A stretch of 60,000 bases of DNA from Lingula anatina (taxonomy: Eukaryota > Brachiopoda > Lingulata > Lingulida > Lingulidae): positions 188,001 through 248,000 of the forward strand of contig NW_019774547.1 of NCBI RefSeq assembly GCF_001039355.2, read 5' to 3'. Of the stretch, positions 39,301-51,113 are shown one piece after another; the stretch's first letter is position 1; every line of letters starts with the position of its first letter. The translations under genes and the position numbers were made by a program. The notes beneath the pieces are model-generated. The model was given only the letters and a program-made list of their open reading frames with translations, had not been told where the DNA came from and did not search any database.

Positions 39301-41399
39301 TTTAGTGCCATGTGTATATCTCTCCAATTATCAGAAGAATGTGTCTGTATAATGTAAGCCTCTCAAGTGGCCTTGGATGAAACCTCAATTAATTCCAGGA
39401 AAACGGAACTTCAGTGCTATCATCTTTTTTTAAATGTTGGTGTTTAAATGAAACCGCTTATCTGTTGATATCAGATTACAAAAATGAAATGAAATGAAAT
39501 GAAATGAAAGGCAAATTTGACACTATATGTTGGCATTATTCTAATTCTTATATGAGAATATAAACAACAGTGGTTTATTTTTTGAAAATATTCTTAGATG
39601 TTATTTTCAGTTCTGTTGGTTCATTTCAGCTATCCTGTGATCCTGTTCTACAAAGTAGTGTGGAGTGCTGGAAATGTGGTAGTTGAGAAAGTGAACACAA
39701 TGCGGCTGTCACAACCACCATGGGACATGCAGCTTCAAGGTGATATCTTGTGGGTTTTACAACCAGTGGAAGGAGATACAATAGTTCCATACTCCGTCTC
39801 CTACAAACAAGAAGATTTTCAGGTTGAAAAGGTAATTTAACTCTTATTAGAATGAGACAATTTCTGTAGCTTGCAGTGTGCATTGTTGTTTCCTCTATTC
39901 TGAGTGAGATGTAAAGCCTTTCTAACTTGATGATATGGGTCCTGTATGGTATGTTAACCAGTGTAGGCAGTGTTGGAGAACACTTGATGACCAATTTGCA
40001 GGTATCTTATACTGTTCAAGCCAATCCCTTTTTTTCCCTTAGAGCAATTTTCTCCTACTCACAAATCTTTTCTCAACCCATCCTTGCCCTTAGATCGGTT
40101 TTTGCACCATTTCCAATCAGATTACCTCATTCTGAAAGGATCATGATTCATTTAGACCACTTCAGTCTTCCTGACATTTTAGGTCCTTAAATGTGAGGGA
40201 TTTGTTTTCTTTAAGGTTTAAATTGGGAAAGATAAGTAGCTTTGCAGGATATTAAGTCATCAAAGTATGACTTGAGGGCATCTTCAGTTATGTATAGTAT
40301 ACCTTTAAGTATAAGTATTGAATGTGTGCATATGAAGTCTTACATATTGGTGCTTTGTGAGAATACTAGTGTGTAAATGTAAATCCCAACTGTGGGTTTT
40401 CCAGACCCAGTGTTATAGGTGGGGGATTCAATTAAACCAAGCAGCACAAGCATTTAGATTGTGAAATATGAGCTGAGGAAACATGGCAGTTGACTTACAA
40501 GAATTTTCTTGTTAAACTCTATATAATTGACATTATCTTCAAAAAGAAGGCAAGGGAGAAAAAGTTAAGAGAATGCAATCATCAAACTTGAGTTTAAATA
40601 GTATTTTCAGTTTCATTAATATTTTATTTCACTTTTATACTTTTTTTGTAAAATTTTAAACTTAATTCCATGTTTCACATTGCAGACCTCAGATAAAAAG
40701 ACAATAGAATTAGCAGAAACTGTGAATAAAAACTGGGACTTTTTCAAAGGTAATTCTACTTTTCCTTGTAAAATTGTAATCAGGTATTTATTATCAGTCT
40801 TTGCCTGCTTTTGTATTTTTACCTGCCTTATCAATAGATAAAGTGCTTTCTTTTTGTCTTCCTTCTATTTTGGGTACTACTCTGAAAATTATCCTTTTAA
40901 ATTTTTTTGCATGTTGCAAGGTCATTTTCTACCTCACTCTGTCTTGCTGCTTTCCCTGCCATGTTGATCTTGAGATTTTAGTGTGCAAAAAGTTATGGCA
41001 TTCTTCTGTGATATAAAATATGAATTCCTCTGAATTTGACATGGCTGTTTACTTACCCAAAGATCTTATTCATATGTCCATGACAGTCTCTGAGCCAATT
41101 AAAATTTTCTTAAAAACATCTTGTTTTCAGGATCTGTTGGACAGGAAAGTAACTTCCAGTTACTGTTTAAAGCATACAAAAACAGAAAGGACAATATGCA
41201 AGATTATTTGGAAAGAAAACGACAAAGACTGGCACAGACGCCTTTAAAAAAGGAAAAACAGTCTAGAAGAAACAAACAAAGAAGAAGGAAGGAAAAGGAG
41301 GGTGATGCTGCAGAAAAAGAAGGCAGTGAAGATGTAGAAGGAGGGACAAACTCGGACAGTATTGCAGAGCCAGAGCCTAAGATTCTGAAAGCTAGCTGA
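23546..41399 (+). CDS. WDR4: WDR4, tRNA (guanine-N7)-methyltransferase non-catalytic subunit
   Basis: WD-repeat partner of METTL1 that stabilises it and docks tRNA for m7G46 methylation (Trm82 in yeast). Ten exons: 23546-23619, 29184-29267, 31930-32067, 33468-33624, 34466-34578, 35804-35858, 36514-36680, 39630-39831, 40686-40749, 41131-41399. All phases close to 1323 nt, 440 aa (human about 412). An in-frame TAA lies five codons before the ATG. Diagnostic blocks: [37 protein letters not shown] (Arg170, the residue altered in a human primordial-dwarfism variant), [22 protein letters not shown], then [14 protein letters not shown]. It forms a seven-bladed beta-propeller followed by a Lys/Arg-rich tail (about residues 375-410) and an acidic end. 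Divergent from Onecut, convergent with the PDZ gene. Exon boundaries are by hand; exon 2, which is poorly conserved, is the least certain. Confidence 0.93.
24318..24346. repeat. (ATATT)n pentanucleotide microsatellite
   Basis: Five to six tandem copies of the 5-mer ATATT/TATTA in WDR4 intron 1. Confidence 0.9.
25131..25303. mobile_element. MITE, 173 bp, 5-bp target duplication
   Basis: Terminal inverted repeats: left CTGGGGTAGCGCTAACA, right reverse complement CTGGGGTAGTGCTAGCA (15 of 17 match). The element is flanked on both sides by AATGT, a 5-bp direct repeat consistent with target-site duplication. No coding capacity. Internal sequence has several near-palindromic TTTGGCTAA / TTAGCCAAA motifs. 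It is a non-autonomous DNA transposon of unknown superfamily, inserted in WDR4 intron 1. Confidence 0.8.
25656..25870. mobile_element. Harbinger-like MITE, 215 bp, TTA target duplication
   Basis: Imperfect terminal inverted repeats of about 35 bp: left begins GGCTGTATTCCCAGA and right (reverse complement) GACCCCATTTCCAGA; both arms contain AGATCGATCTA. TTA occurs immediately outside both ends (25653-25655, 25871-25873), the 3-bp target duplication typical of PIF/Harbinger elements. Non-coding. Superfamily assignment is inference from the duplication. Confidence 0.65.
29268..31929 (+). other. WDR4 intron 2
   Basis: 2.7 kb, non-coding; nothing recognisable beyond AT-rich sequence. Confidence 0.75.
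32068..33467 (+). other. WDR4 intron 3
   Basis: 1.4 kb, non-coding. Carries a GAAA-rich microsatellite at about 33025-33052. Confidence 0.75.
33708..33769. repeat. (CAT)n-(TTA)n trinucleotide microsatellite
   Basis: Six CAT units followed by about fourteen TTA units in WDR4 intron 4. It generates spurious poly-Leu and poly-Asn reading frames. Confidence 0.95.
36368..36397. repeat. (CT)n microsatellite
   Basis: About 15 CT units in WDR4 intron 6, 116 bp before the acceptor of exon 7; could also serve as an extended pyrimidine tract. Confidence 0.95.
36681..39629 (+). other. WDR4 intron 7
   Basis: 2.9 kb, non-coding; contains an ATGAA pentanucleotide repeat at 39482-39509. No other gene seen. 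Confidence 0.75.
39482..39509. repeat. (AATGA)n microsatellite
   Basis: Five tandem AATGA/ATGAA units just before WDR4 exon 8. Confidence 0.9.
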
Positions 41400-42138
41400 C
41401 AGCTAAGAAAAAATTTCTTAAGGGTGACAGAAAGATAAACTGTTTTAAATAGTACATCTTTCTCTTACTGTTAAACACTACGTAATTGAGACACATGTAT
41501 GTGTTACATGCCTGTCAAAAGCAGAACACTTCTTGAATGATTTTCTTGTTCTTTATAAATGTCACAATAATGATATATTTTGATACTGTTTATATGGTAG
41601 TTGTTTTATTACGATGCTACGTATCAGCATTGCACATTTTCCCAGCATTATATATTTTGAACCAGAGACAAATGGATAAAATGAAGTACTAAAAGAGACA
41701 TTCTTGTAGAAAGCAATCCAAAGTATCACACTTGATATAAGGACTCGAAAGTGTTACCTTCCCTATGAAAATAAGGACTTAAACTTCACAGACGTCTTCA
41801 GCACTTGCCTCCTGTCATGTCGTTAAAAGAGAAAAATGTTTATAAAGCGTTCCTTCCAGCTACGGAATCCGTTTTGATAATCCATCTTGCGTACCTTGGC
41901 TTCTATTGTTGCACTTCTGAGACAACTCTAGGTAAAACAATATGGTATAAAGGCTCTGAAATTCTCACGTTATGAGATGTCAGTTCAAGTACAATAGAGA
42001 TAAGTAAGACAAAGTTTTTAAAAAATCACCAACTGTGCAACTCTAGCACTTTGTATTTTCACTCCTGCGCGTTAAACTGCTTGTTTATCCGATATATAAA
42101 ATGGTAAGAGCCTACTACCCCCTAACAGCGTATCCATC
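41400..42138. other. Tail-to-tail interval: WDR4 and PDZ gene 3' UTRs
   Basis: 739 bp between the WDR4 stop (plus strand) and the PDZ-gene stop (minus strand). A minus-strand AATAAA at 41605-41610 is a candidate poly(A) signal for the PDZ gene, giving a 3' UTR of about 530 nt. I see no clear AATAAA for WDR4 (AATAAT near 41566), so the two 3' UTRs may overlap in antisense. Confidence 0.5.
41605..41610 (-). terminator. Candidate poly(A) signal of the PDZ gene
   Basis: AATAAA on the minus strand about 530 nt past the stop codon at 42139. Single hexamer evidence in AT-rich DNA. Confidence 0.35.
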
Positions 42139-44980
42139 CTAATAGCTGGTTGCATAATATTCCTGTTGGTATTGGGGATGTGGTTGGTATTGTTGGTATT
42201 GGGGCTGTTGCTGGTACTGGGGTTGCTGGTATTGTTGCTGCTGGTAGTGTTGGTACTGATACTGCTGCTGTTGTGGCTGTGGCGAGTAACCCGGCGATGT
42301 AGGGCCTTGGTAAGCAGGGGACGCCATGTAGTTTTGAGCCCTGGAGACGGAGAACTTGACGGGACCTGTAGGTTTCATGGCCTTGGCTAATGATTGGCAA
42401 GCTCCCCTGAAAGCATTTTGTGAACCAGTTTTAAAATATAAATTGTTTTTGTATACAACAAAATATTCCTAAATACTGTGATCTATATAAAAAAAGCAGT
42501 AGACCAAAGCGTTCATTTTAGTTCTGTAAGATCTATATCTGCCCTTAACAAGTTCTTTTCGTACACCTACATTTCTCAGTATTTGCGTAACGTTCGTTAT
42601 CTGTGACGTAAGTTGGGGGTGTGGGAAGGGTCTGAGCCACACTGTGTTGCCTTCATTAACTATCAGCTATCGCTAATTATAATGCACAGTTACGAAGCAT
42701 GAACTAATGAATGCTTACTTTTGTAACGTTAATGAGATGGTGTTTCCGGCATTCTTAATGAGCTGTTGAGCTTGCATGTGTGTCATGTTCCTAGTGTCTT
42801 TCCCGGCGATTGAGACGATGGCATCCCCGGCATCCAATCTGGCACGGGCAGCGGGGGAGTTGATTCCAACCTAAAAAAAAGTATTAAATATAATACACAT
42901 TTGATAAAAAAACTGTATTATCTGCATTACGTAGGTGAAAATGGAGCGAAAACGGTTTAGAAATGCGAGCCGTCGTAAATCAGAGCAGGAAAAATAACAC
43001 CCGAGTCAATTAAAATGTCAGATTTGATTCAAGACGAACATCACCTGAAACTAGACACAACCTTAGTGCGACCTCATTTAACCTTCATCAATTTAAAGGA
43101 AAAAGGAAACGCCGTCATTATTAGGAATAGATGCGGGGGTTCATAACTGAACCGAAACCACGAGTCTGATATAGATGGGCCAGAAGATACGTCCTTCCTA
43201 TTTTAATGATATTTGAGAAAAGATTCTATTTAAATGACTACCAAGTATTTTATTTATTTATTTATTTGAAATGAAATTTAACCGCATGTTTCTCTGAGAT
43301 TGTTTCAAGCGAAATTGTTAGAATTGCAAATATAGGCCAAAGAGTTATGAAGGCCTGTCTCCGTACTATGTTTTCCAGCCTAGCTGCGCCCCTCCATATT
43401 AAAATGGTAAAGAGGGTATAGCGGTACTTTTTACACTTGTTGGCGGATCCAACCTTTAGAAACATTCCCATGCTTAATGATAAAAGAGGTTTGAACCTTT
43501 AATGTAGCTCACAGATCACAGTGGAAGCTTTTGATTTTTAAATTATCTAGAAACGTTTTTAGATAAATAGAAAAGGTAAAGAAAAGGCAATCGAAATCCG
43601 CTTTAATAGTGTATTTGGCAGTTATTGTTCGCTTACAATATCTTAAATGAAATATCCATTTCTTAAAGCATTCGGTTGCTATGGTGAGCCCATGTTGAAC
43701 CATCGAAAATATTTATGTTCTTAGTACTGTGTGAAGATGTATGGCAGTGTTTATATAGACAACAGCGCGCTATTTATATTCAGTGCATCATTAGGAAAAA
43801 GGGTGTTTTGCAAATGCCTCAGGTATGCCGATGGCAAGTATTCCACTGGCATTTCCACGAAGGAAAATTTTCAAGTAATGTCTAAATGTATTAACCTCCT
43901 TCAGTCTGAATTTTACGATGTAATTTACCAAATTGTGTAGAAATTTGCTCCTCTACCACACTGTGATATTTGAGCCCGCTGTAGTCTTACCATAATTGGG
44001 AAACGTTATTCTTGTTAGTAAACGCTCGACCTTTGAGGCTAAAGCACTGATTACGCTGTGGTTACATTATCTAATATTTTTGTTAGAAAACACAACGTTA
44101 GCGTAAAGCACGTATTTGTGTCTTATAGGCACGGTTTATGAAAAACAGATACAACGCTCTTCTAGTGTAAATATTTACCTGTACATCATCGGGCCGACAT
44201 TATTTTTTCATTAAGCGAGGTCAAACCGGAGCATCCACCAAGTGCCTTATAACTTTCACAATAAGTTTATTCAATGACAAACAACCCCGCCGAAGTGTAA
44301 CATAAGAGGTATATTGCTGCAAGCTATCAACGTCTGCATGCACGTATACTATGTATATTCACATAGTGTTCAATCAACACTTTCCAGGTGCTATATACAC
44401 CGATACCCTATATAAACGCCCAGAAACGCATATATTTGTCACACGGATCTTTTTGAACCTCGATGACTACATAAAGGTTAAGAACCCCCCGACTGTGGGC
44501 AAGAAAGTCGATCAGCTGTGTCTGAACACCTGGCGTTAGGTGTATCCATATCAGTTCTTAATTTGGGGCAGCCGCGCTCAAGGTAATGGCCGTGTGCTGA
44601 AGGTATTTACCCGGAATTTGCTCTTTTAAAAAATATTAACTTACTCAGCACCTTATAGACTGGCACCTCCTTGCATGTGATAATCTTGAAAACCATTTGA
44701 AGGCAAAATCGCAGGTATGGCAAGAATACTGTAAGTTAAATAATTGATGAAATAAACATTAAGTCGTATCAAAGGACAGGGAGATCTACGGGTAAAGTTC
44801 TTTTCGAAACAACACTTAACATGGAAAGGAGATAGCATTGAACCCTTTTTTCCCCATGAGCCTCGCATCACTTACCTTTTTCACCGACAGTGGAAGACGA
44901 AAATCCTTTCCGCCCTGCATACGAAATCCCCAGGGCTCATGAAAGTCATTTCGCTGCAGCTGCACTGATACCGAACTCAT
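42139..44980 (-). CDS. Enigma/ALP/ZASP-type PDZ protein without LIM domain, Q/Y-rich tail
   Basis: Three exons: 44980-44876, 42870-42719, 42406-42139; phases 0 and 2 close to 525 nt, 174 aa. The first Met follows an in-frame TAA upstream. Residues about 5-86 form a PDZ domain: carboxylate-binding loop PWGFRMQGGKDF, core SPAARARLDAGDAIVSIAGK, alpha-B MTHMQAQQLIKNAG and final strand ISLTLQK. This is the PDZ subtype of PDLIM/Enigma/ZASP proteins, which bind alpha-actinin at actin-rich structures such as Z-discs. A short linker (KPTGPVKFSVSRAQNYM) follows, then about 50 residues of Tyr/Gln/Pro low complexity ending EYYATSY. No LIM domain is encoded before the stop, so this is either a short isoform or a PDZ-only paralogue. 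Downstream alternative exons would have to lie past 42139, towards WDR4. Confidence 0.88.
42871..44875 (-). other. PDZ gene intron 1
   Basis: 2.0 kb, non-coding; TTTA repeat at about 43248-43267. No additional PDZ-gene exon recognised. Confidence 0.7.
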
Positions 44981-46323
44981 AGCGACTGACTTGTAGCAGT
45001 CAAAAATAATTTGGTCACTTTAAGTTGATCAGACTTCCTGGAAATCGGCAATTTCAACTCAAAAATTCAATCAAGTGACGAACTGGTAGTTTAGGATGCC
45101 GGATGCCTCAAGAACGTACTAACGCCAAGGGTGGAATCGGTATCTGCCAAAGTTCGCTGACGTATTTCCTGGAGCGGCTCTCCGCAGCCAGTCTACCGTC
45201 CAGGTAAAATTGAGCTTGTTTACCGAAAATACACCTATGACCTAATTCTGTCCATAAATACCGTGCCCAAGAAGCTCAGCTGTAATAGGTGTTAAAAGAC
45301 ATGTATTTGTTGGTGGGTACTTCCTAGAAATAGTTATCAAGTTCGAAATAATTTGGGAAATACAGCATTGTGTATCAATGTTGCCTTTAAGGAAACCTTT
45401 CTTTAATTCGAATTTGAATGAAAATAAAACATTTGAAATAAATAAATAAATTCAGATTGAAAAGATATTGTGATTGTTATCGACGCTTGTGCTGCATTAA
45501 TATCAACAGACAAAAAAAATGAAATTCAGAGGCACAGGATATCATTTTTTAGCCACAAGAATTAATACCAAATCCAAATTGCAGGACTTTGATATGATAT
45601 GATATGATAAGATATAAGTTATACCACGCTGTGAGTTATACCATGTAACATATTTAGTTTATTTATTTGTTTGGGCACTATAATTCTCGGTTTAGCTCAT
45701 CTGCCTGTATACATGTATGCTTTAAGGGCAATTGCGGTCCAAAGATAATTTAATTGAGTCAAGACTGATTTTAATTGGTACTTCACCCTCATATACCAAA
45801 GCCATGCCTCAAGTTCACCTTCACCGAAAACTTGCCTTTTGTGCCTTCAGGCTTAGACCTTACATACACACAGTATATTATGCAGTGCATTATGCTTCCA
45901 AGCTTCAGGTACGATGCATAATTGTGATGTCTTTCTGTAAGTGAACTCCTTTTTTAAAAATCAAACTCTGGTACCTGGAATAACACTAGCACAAAGACCT
46001 CCATTTTGAAACCCTGTTATTGTAATGTACATTCTTGAGATCATGGAAAACTGACGTAATTATCTTTAAGTTCAACGAACCTTGTATTACCACAGTAACC
46101 AGTTTATAAGCGTTACATATGAGCAAATCATCTTGTTACACTGAGCAAACTGTCCATATTATAACGTTCATATCTTTTTTGTTTTATCTCAGTTTATAAG
46201 CTGAGCGCAACAAACCCATTTCCCAAACAACTAGTCCGTCTTTACCACTAGAACAACTAATGCATTTAGAACGTGTTTTCCTCCATTGTTTTCATTCAAA
46301 TCACACTTTTTACACTTTCAGTT
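44981..46323. other. Intergenic, upstream of PDZ gene
   Basis: 1.3 kb containing the presumed PDZ-gene promoter and the 3' UTR of the minus-strand gene to its right. A GATAT repeat lies at 45591-45615. No protein recognised. Confidence 0.6.
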
Positions 46324-49300
46324 TCATCTTGAATAAGAACGAAGAGATTCGAGGTCCCCTTTCGTCATTCTTGTCGATCTTAGCGATTCCTTTGGCACTC
46401 TTGGCGTTTTTGGCATGACGTAGCTCTGCACCCCGTTGATATTTTTGTGAGTTTTGGGGCGCTCCCACCCCCATGCGCTGCGACTCCTGGCGGTGTATAG
46501 AGGTTTGCTCAAGTACAAGGATTCTGAGGTCCAGTCGGGGTGTATGACGTAGAACCCTCTAGGACCACTGGTGCTCTAGAAACAAATTTGATACGTTACA
46601 ATAATGATTATAATAATCTATTCAAAGCAACAGTTAAACTTTTTTCTTTTTATTTATTAATTTCTCTACCAATCAGTTACGGCGCACTAGATCTGAGAAT
46701 TATTTTGGCAGAATTCTGTTGGGAAGAGTGTCGTTCGAGTATCACCACCCCTTCGGTAATATTAAGACTTACACCATAAACAAAGCTCTTCTAAATAAAA
46801 CACAAGCGGCGCTCTTTAGTTTTAAAATAATTCTTTGCAAGAGGAATTGTAAATAAGTTCTACTTCAATATGAAACTTACCCCGAATATTGCCGCACGAT
46901 GATCCCGGGACACAGACCGACTCGTCTCCCTGGGGAATATTAGAGAACCATTGTGATACATGTATATCTATATTTGAGTATCGGAGAGTCATGGTCACAT
47001 TTTAGTACAGAGACCTGCTATCTAAGCTTATGTGTCTGCATAACTAAAAAATCAGTACCCGACCAAAATAAATCCACACAATCGATGCCTGTACTTAGCA
47101 CTAGGAAATATGAAAACGAAAGAGTGTAGAGAAATATGTCACTACCAAGCTAAATCATTTACAGTTTCAATCACTACATGCACCCACCACATGTTAAATT
47201 CTTCTTGTTCTCTAAATTTGAGACAGAGAACTTGACAGTATCAGAACTACTTCCTATTGCTGCAGCTTTCACTTGTTCGTTTTTTACTTGCGATTGCTTT
47301 ATAAAGCGCCGCGCAGCCAATCGATTGTTTCTATAAACAATACGACGTCGATATTATCGTGTGATGGTGACTGATTATAGGCGTGCAGGTGGTCCCTGGT
47401 GACAAACCCATTACAGACAGGAGGTCAACGGTCAGAATTCTGTATTCCCTTTACTGGCCAATGTTTTATAAGATGGAAGGATGAGTTAAAATGGCATTAG
47501 CCTTTTCCCCGTAGTTAAAGGGGACTAGACTTAGCCCTTTTAATGCTGATATGTATTCTTCATGATATAGTAGATATTATTTTATAAAATATTATGGTAG
47601 TATTGGTATTAAAAAAAAACACCTGGAAGAATTGAATTACGTGCTGGCCACGAAATGAATTTTAAAGCAGGTCATATAAATAAAAATAAAATTCTGGATT
47701 TTCCTTTGATGACCATCCTCAGCGCTTGGACGAATATTTCTTTTGTCCAAGATCAGCGTTGGTAGAGACATATTTCGCTGCAAATGCTCCAGAAAACAAA
47801 GCTAACCTTTTGATAAAGATATTGCTTATCTTAAATTTCTTTATCTTTTCTTTGATAGAGCTTTCCGCATAAAATTAAGAATACCCCACCCAGCAACGAC
47901 TTGACTAAATCAGTTTTAAGACCAGCCCAAAGAAGTACCCTTTGATTTCACATTGCCCGGTGTACAGAAACTGAGGGTCCATGTAACGGAATCCACCCTC
48001 CTTTAGATTCACACAAGTCAAGATAAGCGTAACGGGAGTGGATTAAAAGCTAGGACGGTGCTTATCTGTAAAAATCATTCAATCAACGGTACTGGAGCCT
48101 GTATCACTGTCAGGGCACTACCAGTAATACTCTCTCGTATATAACACCGGGATCAGCGTGGTGAATATCTTCACACGTAATCACTTACTAAGCACTGTTA
48201 CTAGGGAGATACGATTTATAAATATGATTAGACATCAATCACAGATTATGTTTTTCGAATTTTCCTGTTCCAGTATTTCCCGGGTGACGTAAAAGGAGCG
48301 TTTGGGGTTCAAAATGTCATTTTCTACTCCCAGGTTTTCTCGGTTATCTAGCAACGATTTATGTAATTCTTAGGAGACGATGTAGCTATAGAAAAAGATT
48401 ACTCAGTAGTATCTTCAAATTTTACTAAAAGCAGGCCCGTAACCAGCGATTTCAAAGGGGGGGGGGTCTTTTTTCTGAAAAAATGGACCTTTTACCATAA
48501 AATCCCCATGTACCTAGGTCAAATTTTACCCCGAGTGGACCTTTTTCCAGCAAAAAGGGGGGTTCTTTCGAACCCCCCGAAACCCCCCTGGCTACGGGCC
48601 TGAAAAGGCATGGTTCGAAAATATGAAATTAGGTTTGTGACACTGGAAGGGTTGTGGCAATTCTGGAAAACTTTTTTCTTCATTGCATATTCCGTAGCCA
48701 TCACAGAAAATTTGTATGACTATATCTCGAAACCAGTTGAGATTCCTCCCCAAATCCAAAAACAGGTTAAAAAGCAATTAAAACTTCGGGTGGAATCCAA
48801 GTGAGTCTGGCAACTCAGCTTGTTAATATCTTATCTTCTATCTCCATAGCCATTATAGTTCCGTCTTAATCATTCACCACGTGTAAAGCATTTGCAAAGG
48901 TAAAAAAAAAAGAGACTGTGCTCTACCACGGGTCAACTATTGACCTATTCGTTTGAAAAAAGAAAGGCTTTCAACGAGATTGTATAAATTTCTTTAATTT
49001 AGATTTTACATGAATAGTTGAACGTTAGGGGACGCGCAAAATATCATGACTTTGACGAAAGTTCTTTATACGTGTCCAGAATAATAACCCGGCTATTGAG
49101 TTAATTTAGTCAACATAATTATACATTATCAGGCAAGTTTAAATCTAAAAACAAGAACAAGGTCTCTCTGTCCACCTTTGGTCCAATGAAAAACAATGGC
49201 AATGTTCTGCTTGAACAAAGGGAAAAATATTTACAATTTTTTTTATCTAAACAGTCATAATCCTCTTCCAACTACGTGTGCAGACCATGTGATTTGAGTT

Positions 49301-49971
49301 CTAACCGCATGAAGCCATCCCAGTCTATGGTCCTGCCCACAGACACTGTAAAGGAGGAAAGTCGCCTTAATCTGTCTCCCTAGGGCTAGAAATCAGTATC
49401 AAACGGTTTATTCCAATAGCTAATTCAACAGAACCTTACCAAAAATACACTGCGGCGTTAATACGCTCTCCGGCGTTACTCCCCGGCATTTTTGGCTTAA
49501 GAAAAGGTTTTTATTTTGTTGCTGACTGACGAGTAAGAGAGGACATCCTAAGTACAAACTGTTTCGAATTCCGTAGTAACAATTACGTAGGATGTATTGA
49601 GATCATTATCTAATGGAATAAGTTTGCATGTTCTTTTCGACAAAGACGTACACAGTAATGTAAGTAAGGTTATCGTGCTTTCCGTTGAAGACAAATGAAA
49701 TACAGTGTATATCATAGAGTCATAAGTTTCAAACGACAAGATTACATAGCTTCCGAACCTGAAACGACAGGGAGACACAGTATGATGTAAACTTTGAAAG
49801 ATGGGAGGATGTCCAAGTAATTTCTATCGTCCAGACCAAGAGACAAGTAGGCTCTCTACTGCCTTCTGATGCTTACCAGAAACTCCCGCCTCCCCAGCCC
49901 ACTGGCTTAGCGTCTGTCCATGGCATCTTGTCCCTGTTTTCTGAAGGAACCCGACTGTCGTCTGCGCTCAT
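46324..49971 (-). CDS. Unrecognised 131-aa basic, Trp-rich protein (3 exons)
   Basis: I do not recognise this protein. Exons on the minus strand: 49971-49877, 46929-46881 and 46575-46324, with donors GTAAGC and GTAAGT and pyrimidine-rich acceptors (TATTCCCCAG, TTTGTTTCTAG). Phases 2 and 0 close to 396 nt. The start Met (MSADDSRVPSENRDK...) is supported by an in-frame TGA four codons upstream; a second Met lies at residue 16. The protein has WGGGSFWETSRSVSRDH early, a central GFYVIHPDWTSESLYLSKP, RSRSAWGWERPKTH, and a Lys/Arg/Ser tail ending SLRSYSR. No signal peptide or membrane segment. The short length, basic charge and Trp/Tyr/Pro/Arg motifs recall small ciliary microtubule-inner proteins, but that is only a resemblance in style. 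Codon choice (more G+C in exon 3) differs from the surrounding intron, favouring a real gene. Confidence 0.66.
46930..49876 (-). other. Intron 1 of the unrecognised gene, with a MITE
   Basis: 2.9 kb, non-coding apart from a possible weak exon-like segment near 49280-49360 that lacks a convincing donor. Contains the 171-bp element at 48432-48602. Confidence 0.55.
48432..48602. mobile_element. MITE, 171 bp, 5-bp target duplication
   Basis: Terminal inverted repeats CAGGCCCGTAACCAG (left) and its near-complement CTGGCTACGGGCCTG (right; 14 of 15 pair). AAAAG flanks both ends, a perfect 5-bp target duplication. Interior has G10 and C6 blocks and reads as a Gly/Pro-rich pseudo-peptide on the minus strand; no real coding potential. 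Confidence 0.82.
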
Positions 49972-51113
49972 ACAAACCGATCAATACTCCCAAACTACTA
50001 GTTGCATTTATGATTGATATCTGTTTGTACTATGGCGGCAATTTAATGATCCATTATTGACTACATTCCAATGCTGTCGATCATATGAGTCAACGACTGA
50101 ACTAACCACTAGGTAACCCCGGCTGTAGAAATACTAATATTTCATCGATTCAACGATTCATTTCACTTTTCTTTGTTGTTTATTTATCAGATGGAAAGTG
50201 ATAATACATTTTGTTTAAGTGTTCGTGTTCGCGCGATTGAAATTTGGCTACATTCAATAAAAGCCCCCGCTTTGTTTAAAACAACTACTCAGGCATACAA
50301 ATCGATACATGTTCGAATGTTATTGACAACTAAACCAACTGAACAAAAAAGAAATATCAAAGGTCACATCGTGATTTTCTGTGATGCAAAATATTTATGT
50401 ATGGGTAAGAAAGGGCAAAAAATCAAATCAAATTTAATCTTAATAATATACAAAGCTAAAAGACCAAAATGCATAGAAAACTGTCTATTGCTTTTCTGGC
50501 CAGTGTGAACCTACGCGAGAGAAAAAAGTAGAAGCAGGCTGGCGAATTATAATTATAAAAAGCTATGTAAGATGTTCTAATATAAGCATGCCACTGTCCA
50601 GTACAACCCAAATAACTCTAATAATTAAACAGAGAAAGTAAATTGCAAAGAAAGATGCCGTAGCATTGACGGATTTAACTACAGTAAAACAAAATCCACG
50701 AAAACTATGAAGTACAGGGGGTCCAGAAGGCCAAAACCCCGCGATATGCACTGTATATGCTTTCCGAGATATATTTTGACGAAGCTTCTCATATTTTTGA
50801 CTTAATGCTGATTGTCAATGCCCGAACATATTCAGAACACTGTATCCACATTCGTTTTACAGGTCATTTTATCACCGTCTTTTGTCTTTTAGGTATCGTG
50901 GCACCACGGGTTTAGTTTCTAATTAAAGTGCTATATAACAAAATTAAGCATGCAATAAAAGTAAACTAGGGGCGTAGTTCCATCATATGTCCTGATCAAA
51001 ACACGGCTTAGGGCCTACTACTTAAACTGCCATCCCTCTTGGACAAAGTTAAAACAAGAGCTCTGACACTAGTTTATGTTGAATTCTGCACAACAAGAGC
51101 CACATTTCGAGTT
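49972..51113. other. Intergenic
   Basis: 1.1 kb holding the presumed promoter of the 131-aa gene and the 3' UTR of the RBR gene. A 111-codon plus-strand frame at 50173-50508 has no recognisable features and is probably chance. Confidence 0.55.

Noticed and set aside
42122-42400. Alternative frames over the last PDZ exon (Pro/Thr-rich minus, Leu/Val-rich plus)
   Set aside because: Shadows of the Q/Y/P repeat coding frame, which is the one joined by splice phase to the PDZ exons.
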